From Rufibacter sp. DG15C (GTDB lineage Bacteria; Bacteroidota; Bacteroidia; Cytophagales; Hymenobacteraceae), in contig NZ_CP010776.1 of assembly GCF_001577755.1 (NCBI RefSeq), forward strand, positions 372,001 to 436,000: a stretch of DNA of 64,000 bases, given 5' to 3'. The notes beneath the pieces were generated by a model. It did not search any database and was not told where the DNA came from. It saw only the letters and a list, made by a program, of their open reading frames with translations. Position 1 is the stretch's first letter; each line of letters begins with the position of its first letter. The translations under genes and the position numbers were made by a program. This document shows positions 16,584 to 24,371 of the stretch, one piece after another.

Positions 16584-17671
16584 AGAGAATGGTAATAGCG
16601 CAAGGCTTGCTGCACCTCTTGCAGGGTAATAGGTTGATCATACACGGCGCTGCCTATCTTCTCCAGCAGGGTGCAGTTGATGGTGGAGCCGCTGTTCTTT
16701 TTGTCTTGCAGGCACAGTTGACTGATGGCCTGCAAATCGCTCTCCTGCAGAATCACTTTTTCATAGATAGACATAATGAACGTCTCTATCTGGTCCAGTT
16801 CTTCTGCAAGCAACAAACCTTTCTGGACAGACAGCCAGGCTTCACAGAGCATACCCACAGCAATGGCCTCACCGTGTAGCAATAGCTGATTGGGTTTTTC
16901 CAGAAAATAACTTTCAACGGCATGTCCAATGGTGTGCCCGAAGTTCAGGATTTTGCGCACGTCATTTTCCAGCGGGTCTGCCGTCACCACCTTAGATTTT
17001 ATCTTGATGGAATGCTCAATCAGCGCCGGCCAATTCTCGGTGAAAAGGCCAATGTAGCGTTGCTCCTTGAACATATCCGCATCCGCAATCAGCCAGTGCT
17101 TGATCATTTCGGCGAAGCCAGATTTGGTTTGGCGCAGGTCCTGGGTTCTCAGGAAGTCTGTATTCACTAGCACGGCCAAAGGTTCTCTAAACACGCCTAA
17201 GTGATTTTTGAAGCCCATAAAATCTATGCCCGTTTTGCCGCCCACGCTGGCATCTACCTGCGCCAACAACGTGGTGGGTACGTTCACAAACCGAATGCCG
17301 CGCTTATACAAACTGGCGCAAAAACCGCCCAAATCTGTCAGGACGCCGCCGCCCAGGTTCACCAGCAAGGACCAGCGGTCCAGCTGCAGGTTGGTGAGTT
17401 CTCGCCAGACATGCTCACAGGTAGCCAGGCTCTTATTTTCTTCGCCGCTGGCAATCTGCACCAGGTGGTGGCCTTCTGGGAGATAGGGTTTGAGCATAGG
17501 ATAGCAATGCACCAACGTGTTTTCATCTACCAGCACCACCACAGTTTTGTGGGCTTTGTTAGATAAAAGCGCTTGCCACTGTGGCAGGGACTCCTTTCCT
17601 ATGAAAATTTCTTCTGTCACGGTTCTTTCTAATAATGTCGTTTTTGGCTTGTTTTCTGGGAAATAGGCCAA
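16580..17671 (-). CDS. aroB: 3-dehydroquinate synthase
   Basis: 363 residues. NAD-binding 'LGGGVLTDLGGFCASLYKRGI', 'NVPTTLLAQVDASVGGKTGID', 'KNHLG' and the zinc-ligand motif 'NFGHTIGHAVE' identify AroB, which cyclises DAHP to dehydroquinate. It sits second in the operon, 13 bp after the DAHP synthase gene, and overlaps aroA by 4 bp. The first 11 codons (MAYFPENKPKT) are encoded by a P38 palindrome (17639-17676). An in-frame GTG at 17618-17620 gives an alternative start without the element, so the true start is uncertain. Confidence 0.93.
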   Translation of the reverse strand: MAYFPENKPKTTLLERTVTEEIFIGKESLPQWQALLSNKAHKTVVVLVDENTLVHCYPMLKPYLPEGHHLVQIASGEENKSLATCEHVWRELTNLQLDRWSLLVNLGGGVLTDLGGFCASLYKRGIRFVNVPTTLLAQVDASVGGKTGIDFMGFKNHLGVFREPLAVLVNTDFLRTQDLRQTKSGFAEMIKHWLIADADMFKEQRYIGLFTENWPALIEHSIKIKSKVVTADPLENDVRKILNFGHTIGHAVESYFLEKPNQLLLHGEAIAVGMLCEAWLSVQKGLLLAEELDQIETFIMSIYEKVILQESDLQAISQLCLQDKKNSGSTINCTLLEKIGSAVYDQPITLQEVQQALRYYHSL

Positions 17672-17676
17672 AAATG
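17639..17676. repeat. P38 palindrome providing the apparent aroB start codon
   Basis: 38-bp copy with centre CTGG. On the minus strand its right arm contains the ATG at 17669-17671. It fills most of the 13-bp gap plus the first codons between two genes of one operon. Confidence 0.88.
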
Positions 17677-17684
17677 ACCAATGC

Positions 17685-18770
17685 TTAATTGTCTTTTTTT
17701 ACCACCTCCGTCTGAATCCTGATGGACTCCACGTGAATGAGTTGGTAGAGTTCTTGGATGAATTCTGGATGCAGGTTTAGCTGGATGGCCCAATCTGGAC
17801 GGGTCAGAAAAATCTCATTCCAGCGCTCCAGTTGCAAAATGGCCACGTTGTTTTCTTTCTTGTCCTCTCCTATCTGCTCTACCACGCGCATGCGGCGGGC
17901 CAAGGCTTCCAGAATCTCACGGTCGGCACGGTCAATCTTCTTTCTCAGTTCTTCGGCACGGGACACAAAGGCCTGGTCGGGCATGCTGCGCACTTGTAGT
18001 TTGGCCAGAATCTCGCCTAACACCGCAGGCGTAATCTGTTGATCGGCGTCAGAAAGAGCGGCCTTAGGGTTGGGGTGCGTCTCAATCATGACGCCGTCAA
18101 AGTCCAGGTCCAACGCTTTTTGGGACAATGGATAAATCAACTCAGGTTTGCCGCTAATGTGGCTAGGGTCTACAATGATGGGCAGGTTAGGATACTGGGC
18201 TTTTAACTGCACCGGTATCTGCCACAGCGGAAGGTTGCGGTATTGGCTGGGCTCATAGCTGGAGAAACCTCTATGGATGGCGGCTACATCCGTTACACCC
18301 ACGGCCCAAAGGCGTTCAATGGCGCCGGCCCACAAGGCTAAATCTGGGTTCACGGGATTCTTGACCATCACGGGGACCCTGGTACCGCGCAAGGCCTCAG
18401 CTAGTTCCTGCACTGCAAACGGGTTCACAGTAGTGCGCGCGCCAATCCAGAGCACGTCTATGTTGTGCTTGAGCGCGAATTCAATGTGCTGGGGTTTGGC
18501 CACCTCGGTGGCCACGGGCAGGCCGAATTCATGGCGCACCTCTTGCAGCCAAGCCATGCCTTCCAGGCCCACGCCTTCAAACGTGCCGGGCTTGGAACGG
18601 GGCTTCCAGACCCCGGCCCTAAATATATCTACTTGTAAGTCCTTCAGTTGGCGGGCGGTGTCCAGGACCTGTTCCCGGGTCTCGGCGCTGCACGGCCCGG
18701 CAATAGCCAAGGGTTTGCGGCGCAGTTTGCCCAACTGATGGAAATAATTGTCTTCTTTTCTACTCTCCAT
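17685..18770 (-). CDS. Bifunctional DAHP synthase / chorismate mutase type II
   Basis: 361 residues from the ATG at 18768-18770 (MESRKEDNYF). An in-frame ATG 16 codons upstream is less family-like. Residues 1 to about 260 form the DAHP synthase domain ('AIAGPCSAET', 'FRAGVWKPRSKPGTFEGVG', 'VMVKNPVNPD', 'PIIVDPSHISG'). The C-terminal about 95 residues form an AroQ chorismate mutase helix bundle ('ELRKKIDRADREILEALARRMRVVEQIG'). It joins the first step of the shikimate pathway to the first step of the Phe/Tyr branch. Chorismate-pathway end products may regulate it through the mutase domain, as in related fusions. It is the first gene of the aro operon. Confidence 0.93.
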   Translation of the reverse strand: MESRKEDNYFHQLGKLRRKPLAIAGPCSAETREQVLDTARQLKDLQVDIFRAGVWKPRSKPGTFEGVGLEGMAWLQEVRHEFGLPVATEVAKPQHIEFALKHNIDVLWIGARTTVNPFAVQELAEALRGTRVPVMVKNPVNPDLALWAGAIERLWAVGVTDVAAIHRGFSSYEPSQYRNLPLWQIPVQLKAQYPNLPIIVDPSHISGKPELIYPLSQKALDLDFDGVMIETHPNPKAALSDADQQITPAVLGEILAKLQVRSMPDQAFVSRAEELRKKIDRADREILEALARRMRVVEQIGEDKKENNVAILQLERWNEIFLTRPDWAIQLNLHPEFIQELYQLIHVESIRIQTEVVKKDN

Positions 18771-18843
18771 GTCTACCCTTTCTTTCCTGAAATACGGTGC
18801 TTTGTTTACGCAAAACATTCCCTTTCAGAGAGCGGTTTTTGGT

Positions 18844-18851
18844 TATCTTTG
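18844..18851 (+). promoter_or_regulatory. Candidate -7 promoter element for proline dehydrogenase
   Basis: TATCTTTG matches TAnnTTTG, 24 bp before the ATG at 18876, within a 105-bp divergent promoter region shared with the aro operon. Confidence 0.5.
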
Positions 18852-18875
18852 TGGGTCTAAATTAGCATATATTAA

Positions 18876-20063
18876 ATGAATCCTGACCCTAAAGTTTCAT
18901 TTGACAATACCGCCATTGCGTTTGCAGACCAATCTAACGCCAAGCTGTACAAGACCTACCTCTTGTTTGCAGCCATGAACAACAACTCTCTGGTGAAAAT
19001 GGGAGGCACCATGATGCGGAAAGCGCTGGAGTGGCATCTGCCCGTAAAAACCCTCATCAAGAAAACCATCTTTGAACAGTTCTGCGGCGGCGAAACCATT
19101 GAAGAATGCACGCCAACCATTGAGCGCTTGGGCAAGTCTAACATCGGCACCATCCTGGACTATTCTGTAGAAGGCGAAGGCAGCGAGCAGAGCTTTGACC
19201 ATACCGCCCAAGAGATTATTGCCACCATTGAGCGGGCGCATAAATCCACCCACATTCCCTTCTCCGTTTTCAAGGTGACTGGCGTGGCAGACAGCGCTAT
19301 CCTGACCAAGGTGCAGAAAGGACAGATTTTGACTGCGGCAGAGCAGACGGCGTATGACAAAGCCAGAGCCAGAGTCAACTCCATCTGCCAGCGGGCCTTT
19401 GAGCGCGGGGTTAGAATTTTTGTGGACGCAGAGGAAAGTTGGTTTCAGGAGACCATTGACCAACTCACCTATGAGATGATGGCCCTTTATAATAAAGAGC
19501 GCGCTATTGTTTACAATACCTACCAACTCTACCGCCACGACCGGCTGGATGTGATCAAACGCGATTATGAGAATGCGGTGCGGGACGGGTATTACTTAGG
19601 CGGCAAGTTGGTGCGCGGCGCGTACATGGAGAAAGAAGCCAGAACTGCGCAGCAGCAGGGTTACGGCAACCCCATCAACCCCAGCAAGCAAGCCACGGAT
19701 GATTTGTACAACGCCGCTCTTACATTTTGCGTGGAGCATGCAGACAGGATTGCCATCTGCGCCGGTACCCACAACGAGGATAGCTGCTACGTACTCATGC
19801 AATTGATGGCCCAGCACGGCATCCAGCCCAATGATGAGCGATTCTACTTTGCGCAGCTGCTAGGCATGAGTGACAACCTCTCCTACAACCTGGCGCATGC
19901 TGGGTACAACGTGGCCAAGTACGTACCATATGGTCCGGTGGAGGCTGTGATGCCTTACCTGTTGCGCCGTGCAGATGAGAACACCGCCATTGCCGGGCAG
20001 AGCAGCCGCGAGTTCAACCTCATTAGTAAAGAGAGAGCCCGCCGCAAGAAGCAAAACGCTTAA
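18876..20063 (+). CDS. Proline dehydrogenase (monofunctional)
   Basis: A 395-residue FAD-dependent TIM-barrel enzyme oxidising proline to pyrroline-5-carboxylate. Hallmarks are 'KLVRGAYMEKE', 'AGTHNEDS', 'FAQLLGMSDN' and the substrate-binding 'PYGPVEAVMPYLLRRADEN'. It lacks a P5C dehydrogenase domain, as is normal for Bacteroidetes ProDH. It is divergent from the aro operon. A near-perfect 52-bp palindrome containing P38 lies just downstream. Confidence 0.93.
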   Translation: MNPDPKVSFDNTAIAFADQSNAKLYKTYLLFAAMNNNSLVKMGGTMMRKALEWHLPVKTLIKKTIFEQFCGGETIEECTPTIERLGKSNIGTILDYSVEGEGSEQSFDHTAQEIIATIERAHKSTHIPFSVFKVTGVADSAILTKVQKGQILTAAEQTAYDKARARVNSICQRAFERGVRIFVDAEESWFQETIDQLTYEMMALYNKERAIVYNTYQLYRHDRLDVIKRDYENAVRDGYYLGGKLVRGAYMEKEARTAQQQGYGNPINPSKQATDDLYNAALTFCVEHADRIAICAGTHNEDSCYVLMQLMAQHGIQPNDERFYFAQLLGMSDNLSYNLAHAGYNVAKYVPYGPVEAVMPYLLRRADENTAIAGQSSREFNLISKERARRKKQNA

Positions 20064-20079
20064 AAAAATTCAAACCCTC

Positions 20080-20117
20080 GTTTTTGGCCTGTTTTCTGGA
20101 AAACAGGCCAAAAACGA
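20080..20117. repeat. Consensus P38 palindrome with extended stem
   Basis: Matches the consensus over all 38 bp. The flanks AAACCCT and AGGGTTT extend it to a 52-bp palindrome (20073-20124) whose only unpaired bases are the central TG. It lies 16 bp after the proline dehydrogenase stop. Confidence 0.97.
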
Positions 20118-20154
20118 GGGTTTCTTTTGCCCCATACGTTTCAAGAGGCACAAA

Positions 20155-20191
20155 AAAAACGTCTCCCATGCAAAGCACAGGAGACGTTTTT
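20155..20191. terminator. Bidirectional terminator
   Basis: 12-bp stem AAAAACGTCTCC/GGAGACGTTTTT with a 13-nt loop between convergent genes. Confidence 0.85.
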
Positions 20192-20219
20192 AAACTGCGT
20201 ACCAGAGGCACGCGGTTAA

Positions 20220-20450
20220 TTACTGAGCAGTAGTACCAGTAGTGGTAGTAGTAGCAGTAGTGTCAGTAGTAGTAGTTACTGTAGTGTCAGTAGTAGTAGC
20301 GTCAGTTGCAGCAGCGTCAGTAGCAGTTGCATCAGTAGCTTCAGTTGTAGTCTCAGTAGTAGTTGTTTCAGTAGTCTCAGCAGTTTTAGACTCGCAAGAA
20401 GCGAAAACGAACATACCAGCAACTAGGGCAAGAGAAAATACCTTTTTCAT
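20220..20450 (-). CDS. Small Thr/Ala-rich lipoprotein
   Basis: 76 residues with a lipoprotein signal (MKKVFSLALVAGMFVFASC, Cys19). An entirely low-complexity tail of Thr, Glu, Ala and Asp follows, with Thr nearly half of the mature chain. The coding DNA is a run of imperfect AGT/ACT trinucleotides, so length variation by slippage is plausible. Small 'ASC + Thr/Ala/Asp' lipoproteins recur in Cytophagales but have no assigned function. A surface spacer or stress-related role would be a guess. Confidence 0.75.
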   Translation of the reverse strand: MKKVFSLALVAGMFVFASCESKTAETTETTTTETTTEATDATATDAAATDATTTDTTVTTTTDTTATTTTTGTTAQ

Positions 20451-20593
20451 TTTAATGGGTTTTAAAGGGTTTTAGCTTTAATTTTCACCCTTCATACCAC
20501 TACCCCCCGGGAGGTAACCCACGTTTTCAGAAAATTTTTTTATTTTTTTCTGATGGGTTACTAAATCCCTGAACCTGTATTAATTGACATAGC

Positions 20594-21178
20594 ATGAGTA
20601 GCAAGGCGCTAGCGTCCGATGCCGACATTATAGAAGGAATCAGGAGAGAAGACGAATCGGCTCTTTCACAGTTGTATAAGATGCACTTCCCCATGGTGCT
20701 GCATTTTGTATACAACAACAATGGTTCTGAGGATGACGCTAAGGATATTTACCAGGAAGCAGTCATTGTCTTCTACGAGAAGATCAAAAGCGGACAACTG
20801 GAACTTAACTGCCAGATAAAGACGTACTTATATTCCATATGCAGACGTTTATGGTTAAAAAGGCTCTCTAGAAGCAGCAGGTTCAGCAACGGTTTAGGTT
20901 TAATTGAAGATACTGAGTCTGAACTGGCCCACGTAGAGGAAGAGGTAGACCAGGCAGAGGAGAATGAACTCAAGTTTGCCGCCATGGCCTCTGCCCTAGA
21001 TCAACTGGGTGAGCCTTGCAAAACCTTGCTAGAGGACTTTTACATTCAAGGCATGGGCATGCCTGAGATTACAGAGAAGTTTGGATACACCAATGCAGAC
21101 TCTGCCAAGAACCAGAAGTACAAATGCCTCATGCGTTTGAAGAAGCTCTTCTTCACAGATTACCAGGCGCCCATGTGA
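20594..21178 (+). CDS. ECF-type RNA polymerase sigma factor
   Basis: 194 residues. The region 2 segment 'ALSQLYKMHFPMVLHFVYNNNGSEDDAKDIYQEAVIVFYEKI' and region 4 'LGEPCKTLLEDFYIQGMGMPEITEKFGYTNADSAKNQKYKCLMRLKKLF' show the sigma-70 family arrangement without region 3. It is followed after about 50 bp by a membrane protein with an anti-sigma-like N-terminus and an extracytoplasmic protease domain, suggesting a cognate pair. The regulon is unknown. Confidence 0.9.
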   Translation: MSSKALASDADIIEGIRREDESALSQLYKMHFPMVLHFVYNNNGSEDDAKDIYQEAVIVFYEKIKSGQLELNCQIKTYLYSICRRLWLKRLSRSSRFSNGLGLIEDTESELAHVEEEVDQAEENELKFAAMASALDQLGEPCKTLLEDFYIQGMGMPEITEKFGYTNADSAKNQKYKCLMRLKKLFFTDYQAPM

Positions 21179-21231
21179 CCGCCTGACGTGCATCAGAAAT
21201 ACAGGCACCTACCTAACGGGTGAGCATCTAT

Positions 21232-22356
21232 ATGAGTGAACGGGAATTATACGAACTGATTGAACGGTACCACCAACACCAGGTCACCTCTTCTGAGCGG
21301 GCCCAGTTGGAGGAGCGCATAGCTTCTGATCCGGTTTTCGCGCAGCGGGTGCAGGATTTTAAGACCTTGACCGCCACCTTGCAGTCTCATGGCAAGCAGA
21401 AAGTGCTACGCCAGCGCTTGAAAGGTCTGCACCAGGAGTGGAAAGCCGAAAATCCAACTCAAACGAGAACGGCACCAGCCACCGTAGCCACACCGGCACG
21501 CAAAACGCCGGCCATCCGTCTTTTCTTAAAACAGTACTCTGCCACCATGATGGTAGCGGCCACAGTGGCTATTGTCACGGTGTTCAGCAGCTTGATGGGC
21601 ATGGAGTTGTGGCGTTCGGCTAACCAGCAGCAGACGGCCCGTTACGTGGAATTGCGCCGCGAAGTGGACGCCCTTAAGCGCAAGCAAAACGCCTTGTTGC
21701 AGGATGCCACTTCCACGCCAAGAGCATCAGTGAACCCGGGCCAGTTCACAGGTTCTGGCTTCGCTTTGACGGCAGACGGCTACTTTGTGACCAGTTATCA
21801 TGTGATAGAAGGCGCAGACTCTTTGATGATTGAAAACAAAGCCGGCGACAAGTTTAAGGTAGTAGAGGTCTACTCTGACCAGGTGCGTGATTTGGCCTTG
21901 TTGCAAGTGGTAGATACCGCGTTCCACGGCTTTGGTAAACTGCCTTATTCGTTCAAGTCTAGTGAGAGTGATTTAGGCGAACGCGTGTTTACGCTCGGGT
22001 ATCCAAGAGAAGACCTGGTGTTTGGTGACGGAACCTTAAGCTCAAAGTCTGGCGTTTACGGAGACACGTCATCGTACCAAATCTCCATACCGTTGAACCC
22101 TGGTAACAGCGGTGGTCCATTATTGGATGACAGAGGCAATATGATTGGCGTGATTAGCGGAAAGATGCTGGGTGTGGATGGAGCGGCCTTCGCAGTGAAA
22201 TCTGCCTACCTTTTAACTTTATTGGAGCAATTACCGGCCAGCAGATTGCCGCAGCCGGTGAACCTGCCAAAGACAAATAGCTTAGCCGGTACCTCAAGAC
22301 CGCAGCAATTGAAGAAATTGCAGGACTTTGTGTACATGGTGAAAGTCTACAACTAA
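21232..22356 (+). CDS. Membrane-anchored HtrA-type serine protease with anti-sigma-like N-terminal segment
   Basis: 374 residues from ATG 21232 (a GTG at 21220 would add four; numbering below uses the GTG). Residues 8-75 resemble the cytoplasmic helical segment of Bacteroidetes anti-sigma proteins ('YELIERYHQHQVTSSERAQL'), without a zinc motif. A membrane helix spans about 107-128, then a short coiled segment, then a trypsin-like domain. Its triad is His194 (SYHVIEG), Asp224 (VRDLALL) and Ser297 (GNSGGP). No PDZ domain follows. Placement directly after an ECF sigma gene suggests a sensor or anti-sigma role; this is inference. Confidence 0.85.
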   Translation: MSERELYELIERYHQHQVTSSERAQLEERIASDPVFAQRVQDFKTLTATLQSHGKQKVLRQRLKGLHQEWKAENPTQTRTAPATVATPARKTPAIRLFLKQYSATMMVAATVAIVTVFSSLMGMELWRSANQQQTARYVELRREVDALKRKQNALLQDATSTPRASVNPGQFTGSGFALTADGYFVTSYHVIEGADSLMIENKAGDKFKVVEVYSDQVRDLALLQVVDTAFHGFGKLPYSFKSSESDLGERVFTLGYPREDLVFGDGTLSSKSGVYGDTSSYQISIPLNPGNSGGPLLDDRGNMIGVISGKMLGVDGAAFAVKSAYLLTLLEQLPASRLPQPVNLPKTNSLAGTSRPQQLKKLQDFVYMVKVYN

Positions 22357-22372
22357 GACCCTTTATTCTATC

Positions 22373-22410
22373 TGTTTTTCGGGTGTTTTCCCGGAAACTC
22401 TGTCAAAACG
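22373..22410. repeat. P38 palindrome sharing an arm with a terminator
   Basis: 38-bp copy with a divergent interior (TTCGGGTG left, CTCTGTC right). Its last six bases are the beginning of the terminator stem that follows. Confidence 0.78.
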
Positions 22411-22435
22411 CCCGTGGCTCTACCACGGGCGTTTT
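22405..22435 (+). terminator. Terminator of the sigma/protease unit
   Basis: 13-bp stem AAAACGCCCGTGG/CCACGGGCGTTTT, 5-nt loop, followed by TTT. Confidence 0.9.
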
Positions 22436-22582
22436 TTCATTATAGCAAGAATGGACTTTGTGAGCGAGTGTAACTTATACGGATGACCTGCGTTTATCAA
22501 TTCACAAGAATCAATTGGCCGGTAAACGGCCGGCTAATTTGTTTTACTTATGTTACACTTACTAAACATTAAACAACGAACT

Positions 22583-23125
22583 ATGGAAAATCACACTGGA
22601 AACACCAGCAGCAACCGCATGATGACGGGTATGTTCAAAGATAGAGAGAGTGCCGAGCGTGCGTACAATGCGTTGCATAGCCGCGGTTACTCTAAAGATG
22701 ATGTAAACGTAATTATGAGCGATGACGCCCGCAAGCGTCACTTCTCAGATAGCCATAACAATGATACTGAACTTGGTGACAAAGCCTTAGAAGGTGCTGG
22801 CGCTGGTTCTGCCATTGGTGGTACTCTTGGTGCTATTGTGGGTGCCATTGCAGCCATTGGTACTTCAGTAGCCTTGCCAGGTTTAGGATTGGTGATTGCC
22901 GGTCCATTGGCAGCTGGTCTTGCCGGTGCTGGTGCTGGTGGGTTAACAGGTGGTTTACTAGGAGCTCTTGTAGGTTCTGGTATTCCTGAAGACCGCGCCA
23001 AAGTATATGAGTCTGGCGTAAAAGAAGGCAACATTGTGATGGGGGTAACTCCTCGCTCTGCTGAAGACGCTGACTACTTTGAAAACGAGTGGCGTACTAA
23101 CCGTGGTGAGCATATCTACAGATAG
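22583..23125 (+). CDS. Glycine-rich general-stress-type protein (YflT/DUF1269-like)
   Basis: 180 residues from ATG 22583; an in-frame ATG at 22550 would add 11 residues. An N-terminal alpha/beta segment 'MTGMFKDRESAERAYNALHSRGYSKDDVNVIMS' is typical of heat-induced stress protein YflT domains. A long Gly/Ala-rich hydrophobic stretch (about residues 65-130) follows that could cross or insert into the membrane, then a second 'VKEGNIVMGVTPRSAEDADYFE' segment. Related proteins are stress-associated in soil and surface bacteria; the molecular role is unknown. Confidence 0.75.
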   Translation: MENHTGNTSSNRMMTGMFKDRESAERAYNALHSRGYSKDDVNVIMSDDARKRHFSDSHNNDTELGDKALEGAGAGSAIGGTLGAIVGAIAAIGTSVALPGLGLVIAGPLAAGLAGAGAGGLTGGLLGALVGSGIPEDRAKVYESGVKEGNIVMGVTPRSAEDADYFENEWRTNRGEHIYR

Positions 23126-23147
23126 TAGAAGTTCATCAATTAGCATA

Positions 23148-23185
23148 AGAAATCCCCGGCTCCTCTTTTGGTGCCGGGGATTTCT
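23148..23185. terminator. Bidirectional terminator
   Basis: 13-bp stem AGAAATCCCCGGC/GCCGGGGATTTCT between convergent genes, followed by ATTTT. Confidence 0.88.
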
Positions 23186-23205
23186 ATTTTAAGACGGATC
23201 TAAGG

Positions 23206-24045
23206 TTAGTTCATCTGTAGTCTAATGGGCAAAGTGAACTTTACCGGTACTGCGTTGCCGTTCTGCATGCCTGGTTTCCAGCGGGGCATTTTCTTTATGA
23301 CGCGCACCACTTCTTCCTCGGTGCCATAGCCTAAGCCTTTCAAAACTTCAATGCCCCCAATCTCACCGGTAGGGCTTACCACAAAACTTAACACCACGGT
23401 TCCCTCAATTCCGCTTTTTTGGGCCGCAGGTGGGTAGCGCAAGTTCTTGCCTACAAACTTCATCAAGGCGTTCATGCCACCGTCAAACTCGGGCATTCTT
23501 TCCACAGAGATAAAGTAGCTTGGCTTGGCGGCACCAGTTTCCGCAGGTTCAGTGCCAGTTCCTTCAGGTGCACCTCCCTCCAAAGGCAAGGCGTTGGCTG
23601 ATGGTTCTCCAGTTCCTTCATTGCTAGTTAGTCCAGCGGTGGCATGTTTCAATTGTTCCTGAGTTGGGACGTCTTCCTCTGCTGCTTGGGCATTATCCAC
23701 TACCTTGGGAACCACATTCTTGATAGTAGGACCAGAGGCTGGCGGCGGAGTGGCAGGCTTTTCTATTTGCTTAACCTCAGCTAATGGCGGTAATTTAATC
23801 TCAGTTAGCACAGTTCCTCTGGTAGGTGGCTTCACAATTGGGAATGCATTTTCGTGCTTACCAGTTACTTTATTTACCAAGGCCGGGAAGGTGAACAGGA
23901 AAACAAACAAACCCACCGCGTAGAAACTGGCTTGGGTTAGATGCTTGGGATAGGCCCTGCGTAATTGATAGGCGCCATAGTCTTTGTTTCTGCCTTCAAA
24001 GACCATGTCATTTAAAGATTCTGGTTGGTTGTGTTTGGTTTCCAT
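23206..24045 (-). CDS. Energy transducer TonB
   Basis: 279 residues. The N-terminus 'LNDMVFEGRNKDYGAYQLRRAYPKHL' is the standard opening of Bacteroidetes TonB proteins, followed by one membrane helix (about 40-60), a Pro/Glu/Ala-rich periplasmic linker and a C-terminal TonB domain (about 185-279: 'MKFVGKNLRYPPAAQKSGIEGTVVLSFVVSPTGEIGGIEVLKGLGYGTEEEVVRVIKKMPRWKPGMQNG'). It couples proton-motive force to outer-membrane receptors. No exbBD is adjacent. Confidence 0.93.
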   Translation of the reverse strand: METKHNQPESLNDMVFEGRNKDYGAYQLRRAYPKHLTQASFYAVGLFVFLFTFPALVNKVTGKHENAFPIVKPPTRGTVLTEIKLPPLAEVKQIEKPATPPPASGPTIKNVVPKVVDNAQAAEEDVPTQEQLKHATAGLTSNEGTGEPSANALPLEGGAPEGTGTEPAETGAAKPSYFISVERMPEFDGGMNALMKFVGKNLRYPPAAQKSGIEGTVVLSFVVSPTGEIGGIEVLKGLGYGTEEEVVRVIKKMPRWKPGMQNGNAVPVKFTLPIRLQMN

Positions 24046-24371
24046 GGCTATTGGATGTTTGGTTGTATATCCTTTAGATGCAGAAACTCCTATATTTCCA
24101 TAACCAGCTGATAAAACTTTTCACCAACTTGCCATTTTGCGGCTTTCATGCCAACTAAGGCCACATTCCTGAAAAATAGAACATTCCTTTCCAATCCTTT
24201 GTTTACTATTAGAACACAGGCTAGCGCTATGGACAATGGCACTTGCAGAAGTGTTTAAATAAGCCGACGGGTGTACACCTTTTAACTTTAAACTAACGTT
24301 TAAGAGAAAAAGCAAAGCCCCTAGAAACAGGCACTACTTTTGCATATATTTACTGACTTTATCACTGTAAT
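24046..24371. other. Divergent promoter region tonB / processing protease
   Basis: 326 bp with no supported gene. It contains the candidate promoter at 24335-24342 for the rightward gene; no hairpin stands out. Confidence 0.5.
24335..24342 (+). promoter_or_regulatory. Candidate -7 promoter element
   Basis: TACTTTTG fits TAnnTTTG, 29 bp upstream of the protease ATG at 24372. Confidence 0.5.
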
